Positions 53,173-62,022 of a stretch of 64,000 nucleotides of DNA are shown here, one piece after another; positions within the stretch are counted from its first letter, which is position 1; each line of letters opens with the position of its first letter. The notes under the pieces are model-generated. The model was not told the DNA's origin and made no database searches. It saw only the letters and a program-made list of their open reading frames with translations. The stretch is from Comamonas thiooxydans (GTDB lineage Bacteria > Pseudomonadota > Gammaproteobacteria > Burkholderiales > Burkholderiaceae_C). Position numbers and translations under genes: made by a program. Location of the stretch: assembly GCF_002157685.2 (NCBI RefSeq), contig NZ_AP026738.1:2356001-2420000 (forward strand), written 5' to 3'.

Positions 53173-53377
53173 CAGTGGCCGCCCGGGGATAGAACGCGGC
53201 GGTCTATCTGCCCCGGGCAGTCCGCCTGGTTCTGCTGGGGGTTCCAGGCTCGGGCCTCCATTCGGCACACCTGCGATGCTGGCCGTTGTGGACATTGCGA
53301 ATCGGCGCAGCCCAGCAGCTGGCGCAGAATGGGGGCATTCGCCCGTTTTGCACCCGCCCCGGAAAGAATGCCCGTCC

Positions 53378-54808
53378 ATGCATCAAGAGCCAGACTTTTT
53401 TCACAACCTCAATGAAGAGATGCGCGATGGCAAGCGCTGGCTGGAGCGGACGGTGGTGCTGGCCTATGCCGCGGCAGCGGGGCTGAGCGTGGTGGCTTTC
53501 ACGCTGCTGGCCGAGGCGGCTTTCGGCTTTTTCGAGAGCATCTACCACGGCGTCCACGGCTGGCTGGTGCTGATCTGGATGCCCGCCATCACGGCTGCGG
53601 CTGTCTGGGCCACGCGCAAATGGGCTCCCGGTGCAAGCGGCTCGGGCATACCACAGGTGATTGCCACCTTGGAGCCATCGGTCGATGCCGGCTTGCGCAA
53701 GCGCTTTGTGTCGCTGTGGCTGTCGTTTGCCAAGATCGTGCTGTCCAGTGCGGGCTTTCTTGCGGGGCTGTCGATAGGGCGGGAAGGACCGTCTGTTCAG
53801 GTGGCTGCCGGTGTCATGCATTCGGCGCGACGCTGGCTGGGCCCCAAGTCCGTCATCAATACCCATGCCTTGCTGGTGGCTGGTGGCGCGGCAGGTATTG
53901 CAGCAGCCTTCAACGCCCCGCTGGCGGGCGTGGTGTTTGCAATCGAGGAACTCTCGCGCAAGCTGGAGTCGCGCTCCAGCGGACTCATCATCGCTGCCAT
54001 TGTGCTGGCCGGCCTGATGGGGGTCTCGGTCTTCGGCAATCTGAGCTACTTTGGCCGCATACGTGTGGCCGAGCTCGGCTGGCGTGACCTGCTGCCTTGT
54101 CTTGCCGTGGCGCTGACCTGTGGCGTGCTGGGCGGCTTGTTCGCCAAGCTCATGACCCACTCGCTGACTTCATCCACGGAGCGCCTCAACAAGCTCAGGT
54201 CACGCTTTCCCATCCGCTTTGCGGCAATGCTGGCACTGCTGATTGCCGTCATCGGCGTGGTCACCGGCGGCGCCACCTTTGGTGCGGGTTCCGAAGCCGT
54301 CAAGCATATGCTGCAGGGCGAGGCCGATGTGCCCGAGTTCTACGTCACGCTCAAATTCATCGCCACCTGGCTATCGGCCTGGGTGGGCGTACCCGGTGGT
54401 ATCTTTGCGCCTTCGCTGTCGATTGGTGCAGGCGTGGGGAATAACGTTGCATCGATTGTTGGAACTACGGATATAGCTCCTGCATTGATAGCGATGGGCA
54501 TGGCGGCCTTTCTGGCGGCGGTCACCCAGGCGCCGTTGACGGCCTTCATCATCGTGATGGAGATGGTGGATGGCCACGCACTGGTGCTGAGCCTCATGGC
54601 ATCGGCCATGATCGCCAGCATGATCTCGCGCATGATTGCGCGGCCGCTGTATGAATCGCTGGCCCTGCACATGCTCCAGGTGGCAAGGGCCTCTTTGCCC
54701 AAGGAGCAGGAGCCAGAAACCGCTGCGGCTCCGGCGGAGTCCACGCAGCCAGTGACACTGGATGAGTCATCCGAGCCCGATGCACTGCAAAAATCGCGCC
54801 AAGGCTAG
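53378..54808 (+). CDS. ClC-family chloride channel / H+-Cl- antiporter
   Basis: A 476-residue membrane protein. The ClC selectivity motifs are GSGIPQV near residue 88, GREGPSVQ with the gating glutamate E136, and GIFAPSLSIGAG near 347. The NAPLAGVVFAIEEL segment carries the internal proton glutamate, so an antiporter mechanism is likely. No C-terminal CBS domains are present; the tail is Glu/Ala-rich. ATG 53378 is chosen because the longer upstream frame lacks family similarity. Confidence 0.9.
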   Translation: MHQEPDFFHNLNEEMRDGKRWLERTVVLAYAAAAGLSVVAFTLLAEAAFGFFESIYHGVHGWLVLIWMPAITAAAVWATRKWAPGASGSGIPQVIATLEPSVDAGLRKRFVSLWLSFAKIVLSSAGFLAGLSIGREGPSVQVAAGVMHSARRWLGPKSVINTHALLVAGGAAGIAAAFNAPLAGVVFAIEELSRKLESRSSGLIIAAIVLAGLMGVSVFGNLSYFGRIRVAELGWRDLLPCLAVALTCGVLGGLFAKLMTHSLTSSTERLNKLRSRFPIRFAAMLALLIAVIGVVTGGATFGAGSEAVKHMLQGEADVPEFYVTLKFIATWLSAWVGVPGGIFAPSLSIGAGVGNNVASIVGTTDIAPALIAMGMAAFLAAVTQAPLTAFIIVMEMVDGHALVLSLMASAMIASMISRMIARPLYESLALHMLQVARASLPKEQEPETAAAPAESTQPVTLDESSEPDALQKSRQG

Positions 54809-55132
54809 GCTGTCAGTTGAATCCATGAGCAGCGTCTACGAGGAATGGAAATGGTTTGGGCCAACGGTGATTATGCTCGGGTGAAGTCAAGGGTTCAGGT
54901 GATCCTGGGCGCGTGGCGCAGTCGGTGAGCCGGGCCTACAGGCTCTTTGAGAGAGTCGCACTCAGTCATTGACGTTGGATGCCGGACGGCAGTAAGAGTA
55001 CTTCCGCCAACCCCTATATAAAGGCAAAGGCGTGAGGCGACCCATAGTGCATCTCAGCGCGGCAAGTGTTATTGTGGGCAAGGCCAGGGGTTGATGCTAT
55101 CCACTTTACTTACGCGGGGGCGAAGCACAAAC
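54809..55132. other. Intergenic stretch after the ClC gene
   Basis: About 324 bases of lower G+C than the neighbours. It includes AT-rich CTATATAAAGG at 55014-55024, which may be promoter-like for the next gene. A GCGTGGCGCAGTCGGTGAGC stretch at 54911 looks tRNA-like at first but does not fold. Confidence 0.5.
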
Positions 55133-55498
55133 ATGCGCCAAGTCGCTCTTTTTATCGCCATGGCCTGGGTTGGCTTTGCTCACGCAATACAGCCTGTCGA
55201 GGCAGGACTCCAGCCTTTGCTCGATCGCCAGAAGGGCATGCTGCATGAGCAGCAACAACTCAATAAGTTGCTTCAAAGCGCGACCACCGAGCCGAAGGTC
55301 CGAGTGGATGCTTACCGTGAGTACCTGATGGTCGAGCTTGAGAGGCAAGAGCTGGAATGTGATATCCAAAGAGCGAGAAGTTGGGCGAGCTCGCCATTGG
55401 TGATGTATGCGACGCCTACGACTGAGATCACTTGCGGCACCGATCTGGCCTATCGGTCCAGCAAATCATCTCTTTCGACCTCCGAAGCAAAGCGTTGA
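55133..55498 (+). CDS. Small exported hypothetical protein
   Basis: About 121 residues from ATG 55133, giving a signal peptide (MRQVALFIAMAWVGFAHA). The mature part is helical and Gln/Leu-rich (RQKGMLHEQQQLNKLLQSAT, EYLMVELERQELECDIQRAR) with two cysteines 38 residues apart (C80 and C104 region) that could form a disulfide. I do not recognise a family. Composition differs from the neighbours, suggesting acquisition. Confidence 0.5.
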   Translation: MRQVALFIAMAWVGFAHAIQPVEAGLQPLLDRQKGMLHEQQQLNKLLQSATTEPKVRVDAYREYLMVELERQELECDIQRARSWASSPLVMYATPTTEITCGTDLAYRSSKSSLSTSEAKR

Positions 55499-55635
55499 AC
55501 AAGCGTCCTGAATACGACTGTCGCTAGCCGTCCCGGTTGGAGCATGAGCGTCACAAGTGTCAGGTCAATGGGCCTGGACAGTCCGGATTGCCAAGAGTAC
55601 GTCTGATGTATCAAGTGCGACCCAATTTTCAGGCG

Positions 55636-56283
55636 TTACGCTTGTTTGCGCACCATCACATGCATGGCTCGTTCGCCCTGTCTCACTTCGGCGACCTCAT
55701 AGCCCAGAGCACGCATGTCCAGGCCTTGCCAGAGGTTTTCGCCGGCCCCCATCAACAGAGGACGTACAGCGAGGTGAATCTCATCGACCAGTCTCGCCTG
55801 CAGGAACTGTCGCACGGTGGCTACGCCGCCGCCTATGCGAATATCGCGACCACCTGCGGCTGCCTTGGCTTGCGCCAGCGCCGATGCAATGCCATCCGTG
55901 ACGAAGTGAAAATCGGTGCCTCCCTGCATGCGCAGCACGGGCCGCGCATGGTGGGTCAGGACAAATGCGGGCACGTGATAGGGTGGCTCATCGCCCCACC
56001 AGCCCTTCCAGCTTTCGTCGGGCCAATGGCCGCGTATCGGGCCGAACATATTGCGCCCCAGAATCCACGCACCGATGTTCTCGAAGGAGCGTTCGGCCAT
56101 CTGATTGTCGACACCTGTTTCGCCGATCTGAGACCCTCCATGCATACGCTGAAAGACTTGGGTGGGGAAGAACCACTCAAGGATCTCAGGCCCACCGACG
56201 CCGAGCGGGTTCTGCAAATCCTGGTTGGGTCCGGCGGCGTAACCGTCCAGCGAGATGCCGAAGCAGAGGACTTTGACTTTCAT
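55636..56283 (-). CDS. Dihydrofolate reductase / RibD C-terminal family protein
   Basis: A 215-residue protein of the DHFR-like RibD_C family (YyaP/YwjB type): start VKVLCFGISLDGYAAGPNQ, AWILGRNMFGPIRG, GWWGDEPPYHVPAFVLTHH and the cofactor motif RDIRIGGGVATVRQFL, ending DEIHLAVRPLLMGAGENLW. These are NADPH-dependent reductases of mostly unknown substrate. It stands alone with lower G+C than its neighbours. Confidence 0.85.
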   Translation of the reverse strand: MKVKVLCFGISLDGYAAGPNQDLQNPLGVGGPEILEWFFPTQVFQRMHGGSQIGETGVDNQMAERSFENIGAWILGRNMFGPIRGHWPDESWKGWWGDEPPYHVPAFVLTHHARPVLRMQGGTDFHFVTDGIASALAQAKAAAGGRDIRIGGGVATVRQFLQARLVDEIHLAVRPLLMGAGENLWQGLDMRALGYEVAEVRQGERAMHVMVRKQA

Positions 56284-56510
56284 GACGGAACACCTTTCAG
56301 GTTAAAGAGTGATGATCGATGGCCTTGATATCAACGTCTGTACCTGGCGTTTCCACATGCCTCGGTCACCCAGCGCATTGTTGCGCGCAGGGTGTTGGGT
56401 CCGAAGCCGCGTCGGACCGCTGCCTTGGGTCTCTGCCTGAATGGATGCTGCTGCGGACTCAGTCATCCAACTGGCTGCCCCGCTTGTTCGCAATTCAAGC
56501 GATCCATTTT

Positions 56511-58904
56511 TCAACCGCATGACCCCACAAAGCCGCAGGCGGTACAGAACTGACAGCCATCCTTTTTGATCATGGCATGTGCTCCGCAGTCGGGACATTT
56601 TTGACCGGTGACGGAGGCATTGTTCTCGGAGGGAGATGCCGGCGTGGCCGCCGTGCTGGGCGCGGGCTGGGGTAGGCCCCGGTTGGCGATGATGCTCTGG
56701 ATGGCGTAGGCCAGCAGCGCCACTTCGCTGTCATGCCAGAGCGGAATGCGGCTGCCGTCATCACGCATCCTGGTGCCGTAGCGTACAGGTCCGCGATCCC
56801 AGGCAACTTTGCGCAGATCGGCCAGGGCCTTGTCGAGAAAGCCGCCACGCGCGGCCAGGCTCAGGCTGCGCATGGTGGCCGTGATCCATTGCTGGCTCTC
56901 CCCGGTCTGGCCCACGGGCATGAAGAACTCGATGGGACGCTCCACACCGTCGACCACCATGAAGCTGACGACGAGATAGAGACGCCTTATGCCGTCATGC
57001 GTGAAGTATTCGATCTTGTCGACCACGGCATTGAGCGGTCCTTCGGGGCGGCGCTCTATCACGGCCGCCGTGCCATTGGAGCCTGAGGAATTGATAGCAG
57101 CTTGCGCTTTATTAGTGGGATTTTGAGAGGTTTTTGAGGCAGATTCGGTAGAGAGCACTGCACCCAGCGTGTCGTTGGGGCGGTAGGTGGCACAGCCTTT
57201 GAGGCCGACCTCCCAGCACTCCATATAGAGGTGCTTGAAGTCCTCGAACGGATAGTCGGCCGGGATGTTGACGGTCTTGGAAATCGAAGTGTCGATAAAC
57301 GGCTGGACGCAGCGCATCATGGCCACATGCTCGCTGGCGCTTAGCTCCAAGGCGCTGACAAAGCACTCGGGCAGCGGGGCATCGTCGCCGTGCAAGGCCT
57401 TGTAGAGGCGGTAGGCGTGATCCTGTACGGTGTAGAACTGCTCGCCGCCGTCGGCCGTGCGCTTTTTGCGCGTATAGGTCCAGGAAAAAGCGGGCTCGAT
57501 GCCGTTGGACGCATTGTCGGCAAAGGCCAGCGACACGGTGCCCGTGGGCGCGATGGACAGCAGATGGCTGTTGCGCAGCCCATGTTTTTTGATGGCAGCG
57601 CGCAGCTCCTTGGGCAAGCGTTTGGCAAAGCCGCTTTTCAGATACTGCTTGGCGTTGAACAGAGGGAAGGCACCTTTTTCCCGTGCCAGCTCCACCGACG
57701 CGGTATAAGCCGCATCGCGCATGGCGCGGGCTATTGATGCGGCCTGCTGCAGGCCTTCATCGCTGGCGTAACGCAGGCCCAGCAGAATCAGGGCGTCGCC
57801 CAGTCCTGTGAAGCCCACGCCGATGCGGCGCTTTTGCTGCGCCTCGCGTTGCTGCTCGGGCAGGGGCCAGACGGTGGCATCCAGCACGTTGTCCAGCATG
57901 CGCACCTGAACCGCGACGGCGGCGCGAAAGGCCTCCATGTCGAAGAAAGCCTGAGGTGTGAACGGCTCACGCACAAAGCGTGTGAGTATGACGGGACCCA
58001 GATCGCAGCAGCCATAGGGCGGCAGGGGCTGCTCGCCGCAGGGGTTGGTGGCGGCAATCTGCTCGGCATACCAGAGGTTGTTGTCGGCGTTGATGTTGTC
58101 GAGGAACAGGATGCCGGGCTCGGCGAAGTCGTAGGCCGAGCGCATGATGGCATCCCATAGCGCACGCGCAGGCTGGCTTTTATAGACCCAGAGGCCGTCG
58201 TCGCGGCGATGGGCGCCGGCCTGTATTTGAGCCTCGCTGGGAACGGCGACATGCACCAGCTCCCAGGTTTCGTCGTCCCTGACCGCCTGCATGAAGGCGC
58301 TGCTCACGCCCACAGAAACATTGAAGTTGTTCCAGCGGCCTTTTTGTCGCTTGGCAGTGATGAATTCCAGTACATCGGGGTGGTCAATGCGCAGCACGCC
58401 CATCTGGGCGCCGCGACGCGCACCGGCCGACTCCACCGTGGTACAGGATGCATCGAAGACATCGATGAAGGAGCAAGGGCCCGAGGCAAAGGAGTTGGTG
58501 CCGCGCACCAGCGCACCGCGCGGTCGCAGGTTGGAGAAGTCATAACCCACGCCGCCACCGCGGCGCATGGTCTCGGCTGCCTGAGAAAGCGCTGTGTAGA
58601 TGCCGGGGTTTCCCTGGGTGTCGAAACCATTGGTGGCGTCGGCGACGGGCTGCACAAAGCAATTGATCAACGTGGCCTTGGTGTCCAGCCCCGCCGCTGC
58701 CATGATGCGGCCAGCACCGATGGCTCCGCGCTGCAGATTGGCCAGGAATTGCTGCTCCCAATGCGTCTGAAGCTCAGGCTTCTCAACGGCGGCCAGGGCT
58801 CGTGCCACGCGGGCAAACAGCTCTTGTTCGGATTGCTCGCCGTCGGCCAGATATTTTTCGGCCAGCACATCCTGGCTGATGGCCTGAGGAGGGAGTGTAT
58901 TCAT
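56511..58904 (-). CDS. nrdJ: Adenosylcobalamin-dependent class II ribonucleotide reductase
   Basis: A 797-residue class II enzyme. The catalytic loop NPCGEQPLPPYGCCDLG has the thiyl-radical cysteine at about C289, and GVGFTGLGDALILLG and SIAPTGTVSLAFA mark the barrel core. The first active-site cysteine lies in LINCFVQPV. The C-terminus has a zinc-binding tail (KCPDCGAHAMI and CQFCTACG) that re-reduces the active site. It makes deoxyribonucleotides without needing oxygen. A repeat-derived linker (about residues 589-605) separates the barrel from the C-terminal region. I saw no cobalamin riboswitch upstream. Confidence 0.93.
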   Translation of the reverse strand: MNTLPPQAISQDVLAEKYLADGEQSEQELFARVARALAAVEKPELQTHWEQQFLANLQRGAIGAGRIMAAAGLDTKATLINCFVQPVADATNGFDTQGNPGIYTALSQAAETMRRGGGVGYDFSNLRPRGALVRGTNSFASGPCSFIDVFDASCTTVESAGARRGAQMGVLRIDHPDVLEFITAKRQKGRWNNFNVSVGVSSAFMQAVRDDETWELVHVAVPSEAQIQAGAHRRDDGLWVYKSQPARALWDAIMRSAYDFAEPGILFLDNINADNNLWYAEQIAATNPCGEQPLPPYGCCDLGPVILTRFVREPFTPQAFFDMEAFRAAVAVQVRMLDNVLDATVWPLPEQQREAQQKRRIGVGFTGLGDALILLGLRYASDEGLQQAASIARAMRDAAYTASVELAREKGAFPLFNAKQYLKSGFAKRLPKELRAAIKKHGLRNSHLLSIAPTGTVSLAFADNASNGIEPAFSWTYTRKKRTADGGEQFYTVQDHAYRLYKALHGDDAPLPECFVSALELSASEHVAMMRCVQPFIDTSISKTVNIPADYPFEDFKHLYMECWEVGLKGCATYRPNDTLGAVLSTESASKTSQNPTNKAQAAINSSGSNGTAAVIERRPEGPLNAVVDKIEYFTHDGIRRLYLVVSFMVVDGVERPIEFFMPVGQTGESQQWITATMRSLSLAARGGFLDKALADLRKVAWDRGPVRYGTRMRDDGSRIPLWHDSEVALLAYAIQSIIANRGLPQPAPSTAATPASPSENNASVTGQKCPDCGAHAMIKKDGCQFCTACGFVGSCG
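57090..57136. repeat. Repeat-derived insertion inside nrdJ
   Basis: On the plus strand TTGATAGCAGCTTGCGCTTT is followed by an ATTAGTG stretch and TTTTGAGAGGTTTTT. This matches the outline of the ATAGCTG/GCTTGCGC repeat, here read antisense in the nrdJ frame as a Ser/Asn/Gln/Ala-rich linker. Confidence 0.5.
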
Positions 58905-59167
58905 GACATGCCTCATGCTAATCGGATGCCGACTTTGTAGCGCAGACTGTTTGCCAGTACTGTGACGCAGCGCAACATCGGCGATGCACCAAGTGACCCG
59001 AGGCCTCCGTCGCCAGAACGGGCCCGCCCCAAAATTGTGACAGACCCGCTGAAAATAGACGGAAAAGACCGGGTCGGCGTATGAGGGAGGGCACCGCGCA
59101 GGTCGAGCCTCAAGCGGTATCGGCCGACGATAGGGCGAAGCAACGTAAGGCTACGCACGGGTCTGAA

Positions 59168-60829
59168 TCATGCCCCCTCAAAGCGCGCAGCGGCATTCAC
59201 GACCGCCATCACCGATGCGGTGACGATGTTCGCGTGCATGCCTACGCCAAACCGTGAGCCGGGCACGCCAGGCCATGCGGCTTCGATGATGGCAACGGCG
59301 CAGGCGTCGGCGCCGTTGCCCAGGCTGCGCTCTTCATAGCTGTCGATGCGCAGCGGCAACTCCAGTGCAGCAACGGTGGCTGCAATAGGGCCGTTGCCCA
59401 TGCCGCTGCACAGCCTGAGTTGCCCGTCGGCATCGTGCCAGTGCAGCTCGATACCCTGGCCTTGCGGGCTGCCGAACAGGCGGTGGCTTTGATAGCGCAG
59501 TGACCGAGACCCGGCTTGGGCACGCAGGTAGGTGGCTTCAAACAGCTCCCAGATCTGTGCGCTGCTCAGTTCGGTTTCGCTGCTGTCGGCCCAGGCCTGG
59601 ACGATGGCGCTGAACTCGATCTGCATGCGCCGCGGCATGGTGATGCCCCAGTCCTTTTGCAGCAGGAAGGCAATACCGCCTTTGCCGGACTGACTGTTGA
59701 CGCGCACGATGCTGTCATAGGTACGTCCCAGGTCCTGCGGGTCTATGGGCAAATAGGGTACGCGCCATGGGGCATCGGCTTTCTGCGCCGCAAAGCCTTT
59801 GGCAATCGCATCCTGGTGCGAACCGGAAAAAGCCGTGAACACCAGGTCACCCACATAGGGGTGGCGCGGATGTATGGGCAGGGCTGTCGAGGCTTCGGCG
59901 ATGCGGGCCACGGCAGCGATGTCGGAAAAATCCAGGCCGGGGGCAATGCCCTGAGTGTAGAGGTTCAGGGCCAGCGTCACCAGATCCACATTGCCGCTGC
60001 GCTCGCCGTTGCCGAACAGGCAGCCTTCCACACGCTGGGCGCCGGCCAGCAGGGCCTGCTCGGCACAGGCCACGCCAGTGCCTCTGTCATTATGGGGATG
60101 TACCGACAGCGTGATGTGCTCGCGCCGTGCCAGGCGCTGGTCCATCCATTCGATCTGGTCTGCAAACACATTGGCGGTGGAAACCTCCACCGTGGTCGGC
60201 AGGTTGATGATCATGGGGCGCTTAGGACCGGCATCCCAGGCTGCAATGGCGGCATTGCAAACGGCCAGGGAAACGTCCAGCTCGGCCATGCAGAAGGTTT
60301 CCGGGGAGTATTGCAGCACCCACTCGGTTTCGGGGTGCTGCTCGGTCAGTTGCCTGAGGTGGCGCACATGGTGCTCCACCATGGCAATGATCTGCGGCAC
60401 TTCCATGCCAAAGACGATTTCGCGGAAGGCCGGGGCCACTGCGTTGTACAGGTGCACGATCACGCGGCGCGCACCCGCCACGCTGCGCACCGTGGTGGCA
60501 ATCAGGTCCTCGCGCAGCTGGGTGATGACCATGGGCGTGACGTCATGCGGAATCAGCTGCGCATCGATCAGGTGGCGCACGATGTCGAAGTCGGTCTGGG
60601 AAGCGGAGGGGAAGCCGATTTCAATTTCCTTGAAACCGATGGCGACCAGTTCCTCGAACAACCGCAGCTTGCGCTCGCGGTTCATGGGTTCGAACAGCGC
60701 CTGGTTGCCGTCGCGCAGGTCGGTCGAAAGCCACACGGGCGCTTGCGCCAATGTACGGGCAGGCCATTGGCGGGTGGGCAAGTCCACAACGGGAAATGCG
60801 CGGTATTTTGTAGAGGGATCAGCCAGCAT
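59168..60829 (-). CDS. leuA: 2-isopropylmalate synthase
   Basis: A 553-residue protein of the long-N-terminus (LeuA type 2) group. The HMGL-like barrel shows STDLRDGNQALFEPM, EIEIGFPSASQTDFD, SVHPHNDRGTGVACAEQAL with metal-binding histidines, and FGNGERSGNVDLV. The C-terminal LeuA_dimer domain gives leucine feedback control. It condenses acetyl-CoA with 2-ketoisovalerate, the first step of leucine synthesis. Start ATG 60829 fits the family. A strong leader hairpin lies at 60890-60951. The gene is not with leuBCD here. Confidence 0.94.
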   Translation of the reverse strand: MLADPSTKYRAFPVVDLPTRQWPARTLAQAPVWLSTDLRDGNQALFEPMNRERKLRLFEELVAIGFKEIEIGFPSASQTDFDIVRHLIDAQLIPHDVTPMVITQLREDLIATTVRSVAGARRVIVHLYNAVAPAFREIVFGMEVPQIIAMVEHHVRHLRQLTEQHPETEWVLQYSPETFCMAELDVSLAVCNAAIAAWDAGPKRPMIINLPTTVEVSTANVFADQIEWMDQRLARREHITLSVHPHNDRGTGVACAEQALLAGAQRVEGCLFGNGERSGNVDLVTLALNLYTQGIAPGLDFSDIAAVARIAEASTALPIHPRHPYVGDLVFTAFSGSHQDAIAKGFAAQKADAPWRVPYLPIDPQDLGRTYDSIVRVNSQSGKGGIAFLLQKDWGITMPRRMQIEFSAIVQAWADSSETELSSAQIWELFEATYLRAQAGSRSLRYQSHRLFGSPQGQGIELHWHDADGQLRLCSGMGNGPIAATVAALELPLRIDSYEERSLGNGADACAVAIIEAAWPGVPGSRFGVGMHANIVTASVMAVVNAAARFEGA

Positions 60830-60889
60830 AGAGACCTTGGGGTTTGGGAAACAATGATCTGGTCTCCCTGCCCGCATTGGGCTGGCTAA

Positions 60890-60951
60890 GGTCGGGGTCT
60901 GGGGAGACTAGGATGGGACCATGCGCGAACGCGTGCATGCGGACCCCGACC
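60890..60951 (-). promoter_or_regulatory. Long hairpin in the leuA leader
   Basis: GGTCGGGGTC (60890-60899) and GACCCCGACC (60942-60951) are perfect ten-base mirror arms. Inside, CATGC and GCATG with GCG/CGC form a second stem. The element is 61-122 bases before the leuA start. There is no T-run after it on the minus strand and no run of leucine codons nearby, so classic attenuation is not evident. Confidence 0.6.
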
Positions 60952-61059
60952 AGATGTCAGAGCCAGTAGGCATAGCGAAAGCGGGTGGCGGTGTTTCACG
61001 GCAAAAGTGCGGGTTGATGCAGACAGTGGGGCTACTTTATGTCGTCAACGGTATAGACT

Positions 61060-61071
61060 TCTATCGATAGA
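61060..61071. promoter_or_regulatory. Perfect palindrome TCTATCGATAGA between leuA and the AraC gene
   Basis: TCTATCGATAGA equals its reverse complement. It lies 34 bases before the AraC-family start codon and 231 bases before leuA, in an AT-rich stretch. It is a candidate operator. Confidence 0.5.
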
Positions 61072-61104
61072 TATCCATTTGTTGTAGAGATTTGGACAGA
61101 TTGA

Positions 61105-61920
61105 ATGGGTTTTGCCTCCCCCGAACATGGTGCGCATGCGCTGGATCTGCAGCATGCCCAGGCCTCGCCACTGCCTGTCACGGGCGTGGAGCAGCGTTAT
61201 CCGCCTGGTCATGTGGTGCCTCAGCACAGCCATGCCCGTGGTCACGTCATTTATGCTTCTGAAGGCGTGTTGCTGGTCGAGTCCCCCTGCGGCCGGTGGC
61301 TGGTGCCACCCACTACAGCGGTGTGGCTGCGCCCGGGCATGCTGCACCGGATCACTGCGACCACGGCGGTGCGAGCCTATGGTCTGTTCGTCGACGAGGC
61401 CTGGTCCGCACAGCTGCCGGCCCAGGATTGCGTGCTGCATGTCTCGCCGCTGGTCAGGGAGCTGATGGTGGCGCTAGTCGAATTGCCTCATCAGGGGCCG
61501 CATCGCCCGCGCGATGCCTTGCTGGGAAGTTTGCTGCTGGAGGAGCTGAGGTCCTTGGCTCCGCTGCCGTATTACCTGCCCTGGCCGGAGGATGCGCTGA
61601 TGCGACGCATCTGCGAGAGCATGCTGCATGCTCCGGCACAGCGCACCACGGTGGAGGCGCTGGCGCAGCAGCATGCGCTCACGCCCAAGACGCTGCACCG
61701 CCGTTTTCTGAAAAGCACCGGGATGAACTGGGGCAGGTGGTATCAGCAGATGCGCCTGATGGCCTCCATCCCCCAGTTGCTGCAGGGGATGGCCATCACG
61801 ACTGTGGCACTGGAAAGCGGCTATGAAAGCCATAGCGCATACTCGGCTGCATTCCGCAAGCAGTTCGGCCGCCCGCCATCGGAGTTTGTAGCGTCGGCAG
61901 GCCGGGCTAGGCGGCCTTAG
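61105..61920 (+). CDS. AraC-family transcriptional regulator
   Basis: A 271-residue protein. The N-terminal cupin-like effector domain (PGHVVPQHSHARGHVIYASE, WLVPPTTAVWLRPGMLH) is followed by a C-terminal double helix-turn-helix (VEALAQQHALTPKTLHRRFL, then ITTVALESGYESHSAYSAAF and QFGRPPSEF). The cupin histidines suggest small-molecule or metal sensing. It is divergent from leuA, but such regulators more often control efflux pumps; the target is unknown. Confidence 0.9.
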   Translation: MGFASPEHGAHALDLQHAQASPLPVTGVEQRYPPGHVVPQHSHARGHVIYASEGVLLVESPCGRWLVPPTTAVWLRPGMLHRITATTAVRAYGLFVDEAWSAQLPAQDCVLHVSPLVRELMVALVELPHQGPHRPRDALLGSLLLEELRSLAPLPYYLPWPEDALMRRICESMLHAPAQRTTVEALAQQHALTPKTLHRRFLKSTGMNWGRWYQQMRLMASIPQLLQGMAITTVALESGYESHSAYSAAFRKQFGRPPSEFVASAGRARRP

Positions 61921-61960
61921 CCGGTCTTGCAACGCCTGCCGCATCAAGATCTTTTGCTTC

Positions 61961-62007
61961 GAAAATAGCTTCCCACGCTTGTTCATCAAACGTTGGAAGC
62001 TATTTTG
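61961..62007. terminator. Long hairpin between convergent genes
   Basis: AAAATAGCTTCC (61962-61973) and GGAAGCTATTTT (61995-62006) pair perfectly, and the inner CACGCTTG/CAAACGTT bases extend the stem with mismatches. A/T-rich outer ends on both strands fit a bidirectional terminator for the AraC gene and argA. The arms resemble the ATAGCT repeat ends. Confidence 0.65.
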
Positions 62008-62022
62008 AATAATGAAGGCGGA

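Noticed and set aside
54905..54985. tRNA-like stretch (GCGTGGCGCAGTCGGT)
   Set aside because: No matching acceptor stem, anticodon arm or GGTTCRA T-loop at the required spacing.
58905..59165. Cobalamin riboswitch upstream of the B12-dependent reductase
   Set aside because: I looked for the B12-box core (GCCACTG) on the coding strand and did not find it.
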